A stretch of 64,000 nt of DNA from Branchiostoma floridae (Eukaryota > Chordata > Leptocardii > Amphioxiformes > Branchiostomatidae), in contig NC_049979.1 in NCBI RefSeq assembly GCF_000003815.2, positions 28,516,249 through 28,580,248 on the forward strand. Reading direction: 5' to 3'. The position numbers and the translations under genes are program-made. Positions 60,823 to 64,000 of this stretch are shown here, one piece after another. Under the pieces are notes generated by a model, which did not search any database, was not told where the DNA came from, and saw only the letters and a program-made list of their open reading frames with translations. Positions within the stretch are counted from its first letter, which is position 1; every line of letters begins with the position of its first letter.

Positions 60823-61381
60823 CAGTCAAACCTGTCTATAGCAGCCACTCAAGGGACTGAAGAAATGTGGCCACTATGGACAGGTGGCCACTTTAGAGAA
60901 AATGCTGGTCAATTGACCACGAGCAATAAGTTACACATGATTTCAGTGCCTACTGATCTTTCTCACTAAGTAATATTGTCTCGATCGTCCTCAAAATTCA
61001 ACTGACCCTGCCAAAGTCAAATCTACCGAACATGATAAATATTGTAATGCTTAATGTTGGTGAATTCGCCGACAAAGATGATTCTAACGTTCAAGGCACG
61101 CGTACCATCCGCTATCGCCAAAATGACCCCGTCGGAAACTGCAAATCCTCGCAAACTACGTTTTCAAACAGGGTGCAGGGTGAAATACGACGGCCATATG
61201 GTCACAATAGGCAGTGTTTCTGTATCTATGGGACCGATAACCGTGTGGCTGTGACCGCGTTCGATAGGAGGCCGCTATAGACTATTTCTTAATGCTTAGG
61301 TCAATGGTAAAAATTCCGCAAAGTGACCGCAATGGCCAGGTGGTTGCTCTGCAGAGGTAGTCGCTAATACAGGTTTGGCTG
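60823..61381. mobile_element. pogo/Tc1-like non-autonomous element, shorter copy
   Basis: CAGTCAAACCTGTCTATAGC at the left end and ACAGGTTTGGCTG at the right, with TA outside both. It shares GCCACTCAAGGGACTG and TTGACCACGAGCAATAAGTT with the copy at 25630-26543. Confidence 0.7.
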
Positions 61382-61666
61382 TAGTGTAAACGGGTACATT
61401 TCGCCTCGATACTGAGCAATGGGGGACCCAATTGGCGGCCACTTCAGTTACATATAAGGTTACATGAAATGTCCTAGTTGCTCCATGTATGTCGGTAAAA
61501 AAATGCGATGCCAATGCATAAACATGACCAGTAAAATTGTCTTGTAAGAAACACGCAGAACATGTCTATGTTGATGGAAACAATTACAATGTGAACGTTT
61601 TTTGTTACATTTGTTGTCCTTGGCTCGTATTTGTCACACGTTTTTTTGTCATATTTTTTTTTCAGG

Positions 61667-61846
61667 ACTGATCGACATGGACCAATGGAAAACTTTTCTG
61701 TTTCGGGAGAGCTTGACTTCAAACGACACATCTGCGACTTTCCGAAAGAATACCATCGCTTCGATGTTGTGGAATTATACCCAGTACCTGTCCTTGGTAC
61801 TGAACACCATCCACCAACATCAGGCATAACTGTATGGCTCATTTAG
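61667..61846 (+). CDS. Possible orphan terminal exon
   Basis: A long pyrimidine run and TTTTTTTTCAG precede GACTGATCGACATGGACC. The frame reads TDRHGPMENFSVSGELDFKR, HICDFPKEYHRFDVVELYPV, PVLGTEHHPPTSGITVWLI, then a stop. The end matches the minisatellite unit translated in the same frame (PVPGAEHHPHTGKH). No other exon of such a gene was found and I do not recognise the protein. It may be part of a gene broken up by the repeats, or chance. Confidence 0.3.
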   Translation, partial: TDRHGPMENFSVSGELDFKRHICDFPKEYHRFDVVELYPVPVLGTEHHPPTSGITVWLI

Positions 61847-61849
61847 TGG

Positions 61850-62214
61850 TCAAAGACTCAACATAGAAAGGTCGTGTGTTATGGCATCTGTCGCATACGT
61901 CTACATGAATATGTGTAGAGCAGTTTATGGGTTAATTTTCTGTGCATATATTGATGGTTTGAAGCACCAGGAAGCTATACATGTTTCATAATATAGAATT
62001 GTAATTGGTGACCTACTTTACACGTAGCAATTTCCGGGGTGGAAAGTTAAATGAGCAAAAAATTTGGTATACAGATTGTTTGTCGTGCTCTCGACAGGAT
62101 CTCCTGGTGACTACAATATATGGGCAAACCATCCCATCCCGAGACACCTAGACCTCGTACGAAATACTCACAACTTTCCAAACAATACCCTAAATTCTAT
62201 GTATTGGGTGTATC
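61850..62214. other. Sequence between repeats, nothing coding
   Basis: Includes the ACACGTAGCA block that is duplicated at 63081. Confidence 0.4.
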
Positions 62215-62630
62215 ACATACAAGACTGTCCTTGGTGCTGAACACCATCCACACACAGGCAAACACACATGTTCTAGTGCTGAACACCACCCACACACAGG
62301 TAAACACACATGTTCTGGTGCTAAACACCATCCACACACAGGTAAACACACCTGTCCCCGGTGTTGAACGCCATCCGCACACAGGTAAACACACCTAGGC
62401 CTGTCCCTGGTGCTGAACACCATCCACACACAGGTAAACACACATGTTCTAGTGCTGAACACCATCCACACACAGGTAAACACACTTGTCCCCGGTGCTC
62501 AACACCATCCACACACAGGTAAACATACCTGTCACTGGTTCTGAACACTACTCAGCCACTGGTAAACACAAAAGTACCTGGTGCTAAACACAACCCACAC
62601 ACATGTACTTGATTCTAAACCCCAATCGCA
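62215..62630. repeat. Minisatellite array 2, 42-bp unit
   Basis: Units GTGCTGAACACCATCCACAC, ACAGGTAAACACACATGTTC, TA. Consecutive starts at 62234, 62276 and 62318 give a period of 42, which keeps both strands open. Confidence 0.9.
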
Positions 62631-63239
62631 CACAGCAAACATAGCTGTTCTTGGTGCTGAACACCATTCAATTTTTCAAGAGAGTAGGTAGCGAAACCCG
62701 TCACAGTCATGGGGTTTGGTAATTTCCAGAAGAGGTCCGAGAAGAATTTGGGAGGAGGAGTCGCACTGGAAGGCTAATGCTGACCCTAGCTGGTTAAACC
62801 AACCCTTTGCCTACCCCTAACATTATAGTCCTTACTCTAACACGTCGGAGGCAAAACTCTGTCGGAGAAGAAATGTGGCGCCACACCAGATAAAGAAGGA
62901 TGACCCGTTTAGTGGCCTCTGACTTATGAATGACTGATGAGCGACACTTCATGTATTTGCAAGGACAGACTAATTTCCTGCATTCGACCCAATTAGTTGT
63001 TTATCACGCGGCAACGAACACGTGTTCTAGATAAACTGAAAATATAGTCCATATTGGAATCAAAATTGGATAAGTAGTTTACACGTAGCATTTTTGGGGG
63101 AAAAAGTACTAGGAGCAAAAATGTCTATTTACACTGTTTGTCGCGGGTCTTCAGGACCTACAGTTGACTAGAATCCGTGGGCAAATTTTTCACCCCGATA
63201 CAACGAGACTACCCTCAATGTGCTGTTTTGCACGCATCA

Positions 63240-63640
63240 TAAGTACACCTGTCCTTGGTGCTGAACACCATCCATACACAGGTTAACACAACTGTCCCTT
63301 GTGATGAACACCATCTACACACACCTGTCCCTGGTGCTGAACACCATCTACACACACCTGTCCCTGGTGCTGAACACCATTCTCAAACAGGATAACACAA
63401 CTGTCCCTTGTGCTGAACACCATCTACACACACCTGTCCCTGGTGCTGAACACCATCTACACACACCTGTCCCTGGTGCTGAACACCATTCTCAAACAGG
63501 ATAACACAACTGTCCCTTGTGCTGAACACCATCTACACACGCCTGTCTCCGGTGCTGAGCAAAGTCCACACACAGGTGAACACACCTGTCCCTTGTGCTG
63601 AACACAAAACACACACATGTACTTGATTCTGAACCCCATT
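63240..63640. repeat. Minisatellite array 3, 33-bp and longer units
   Basis: Units CTGTCCCTGGTGCTGAACAC, CATCTACACACAC (33 bp) alternate with a longer form containing CATTCTCAAACAGGATAACA. A block of about 115 bp (63302-63416 and 63417-63531) is duplicated almost exactly. Confidence 0.85.
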
Positions 63641-64000
63641 CACGTACAACATACATAGCTGTTCTTGATGCTGAACAACAGAGAGAGAGAGAGAGAGTAG
63701 GTAGCGAAGCCCGTCACAGTCGTGGGTTTGGGTAATTTCCAGCAGAGAAGAATTTGGGAGGAGGAGTTGCACTGGAAGGCTAATACTGACCCTCTCCGGT
63801 TAAACCAATACTTTACCTACTCTAACATTACAGTATTCACCCTAACCTAACACTAAATTAACGCTGACGCACTACCCATCGCAGACAAAAATCTGACGGC
63901 GCAGAAATTTGGCGCAACACCGGTACCTGATGAAGAAGAATGGCCCAGTTAGTGGTTACTGACTCGTCCCCGAAAATTTGAGTCACTTCATCTGGAGAAC

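Larger units (their letters stand above)
59755..64000. repeat. Higher-order repeat: minisatellite arrays within larger duplicated units
   Basis: A block with ACAGACTAATTTCCTGCATT and CACGTGTTCTGGATAAAC occurs at about 59765, 60685 and 62965. A block with GAGAAATTTGGGAGGAGG and AATTTGGCGCGACACC-type words occurs at about 60420-60610, 62735-62890 and 63740-63920. A block with ACACGTAGCAATTTCCGGGG occurs at 62021 and 63081. The last two complete units are about 1.0 kb. An earlier one is enlarged by the pogo-like element at 60823. Confidence 0.75.

Noticed and set aside
62190-62548. Long cysteine-rich frames on the - strand
   Set aside because: They arise because the 42-bp minisatellite is a multiple of three; there is no start or gene context.
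59935-63640. CRISPR-like repeat arrays
   Set aside because: The units are head-to-tail without unique spacers, and the host is an animal genome.

Overview
The window is animal nuclear DNA, most likely from a cephalochordate (amphioxus, Branchiostoma). That assignment is inference. It rests on short exons in long introns, two chordate-type gene families (a Delta/DLK-like EGF protein and a BTBD17-like BTB-BACK protein), very many short foldback and MITE-type DNA elements, tRNA-derived SINEs, and minisatellites. There are no bacterial or viral operons, rRNA genes or CRISPR arrays.

Layout. (1) About 760-39445, + strand: the 3' part of a Delta/DLK-family transmembrane gene. Five exons are visible (760-823, 5081-5211, 37213-37382, 37951-38170, 38766-39445), encoding eight EGF repeats, one membrane segment and a 53-residue tail. 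The 5' end (signal peptide, and a DSL domain if it has one) lies before the window. A 32-kb intron (5212-37212) separates the DOS-type EGF pair from the other EGFs. It is packed with transposon relics and holds a possible antisense spliced transcript near 10.2-12.4 kb. (2) 43.9-54.5 kb, + strand: a BTBD17-like gene with 12 coding exons in consistent phase, 697 residues. A run of five phase-0 exons (233 residues) splits the BTB domain, which is the oddest gene structure here. (3) 55899-58985, - strand: an intact single-exon LRR receptor of 1028 residues. Its cytoplasmic tail repeats a module of three tyrosine motifs (YAQI, YNPQ, YWEI), and a 48-bp tandem repeat begins at its stop codon. (4) 59.7-64.0 kb: a higher-order repeat of 33-43 bp minisatellites in larger units. 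One piece of it matches the end of a possible orphan exon at 61667-61846.

How the genes relate. They do not form an operon. The Delta/DLK-like gene would act in cell-contact Notch-type signalling. The LRR protein looks like a surface receptor that signals through phosphotyrosine docking. The BTB-BACK protein is probably an intracellular adaptor. The BTBD17-like and LRR genes are tail to tail.

The non-genic DNA is mostly families of foldback elements. They include pogo-like elements with TA target duplications, a piggyBac-like element with TTAA, a nested insertion with a 6-bp duplication, and at least five MITE families that occur in both introns and intergenic DNA. Exon borders were placed by eye from splice consensus and phase; no search or alignment was run.
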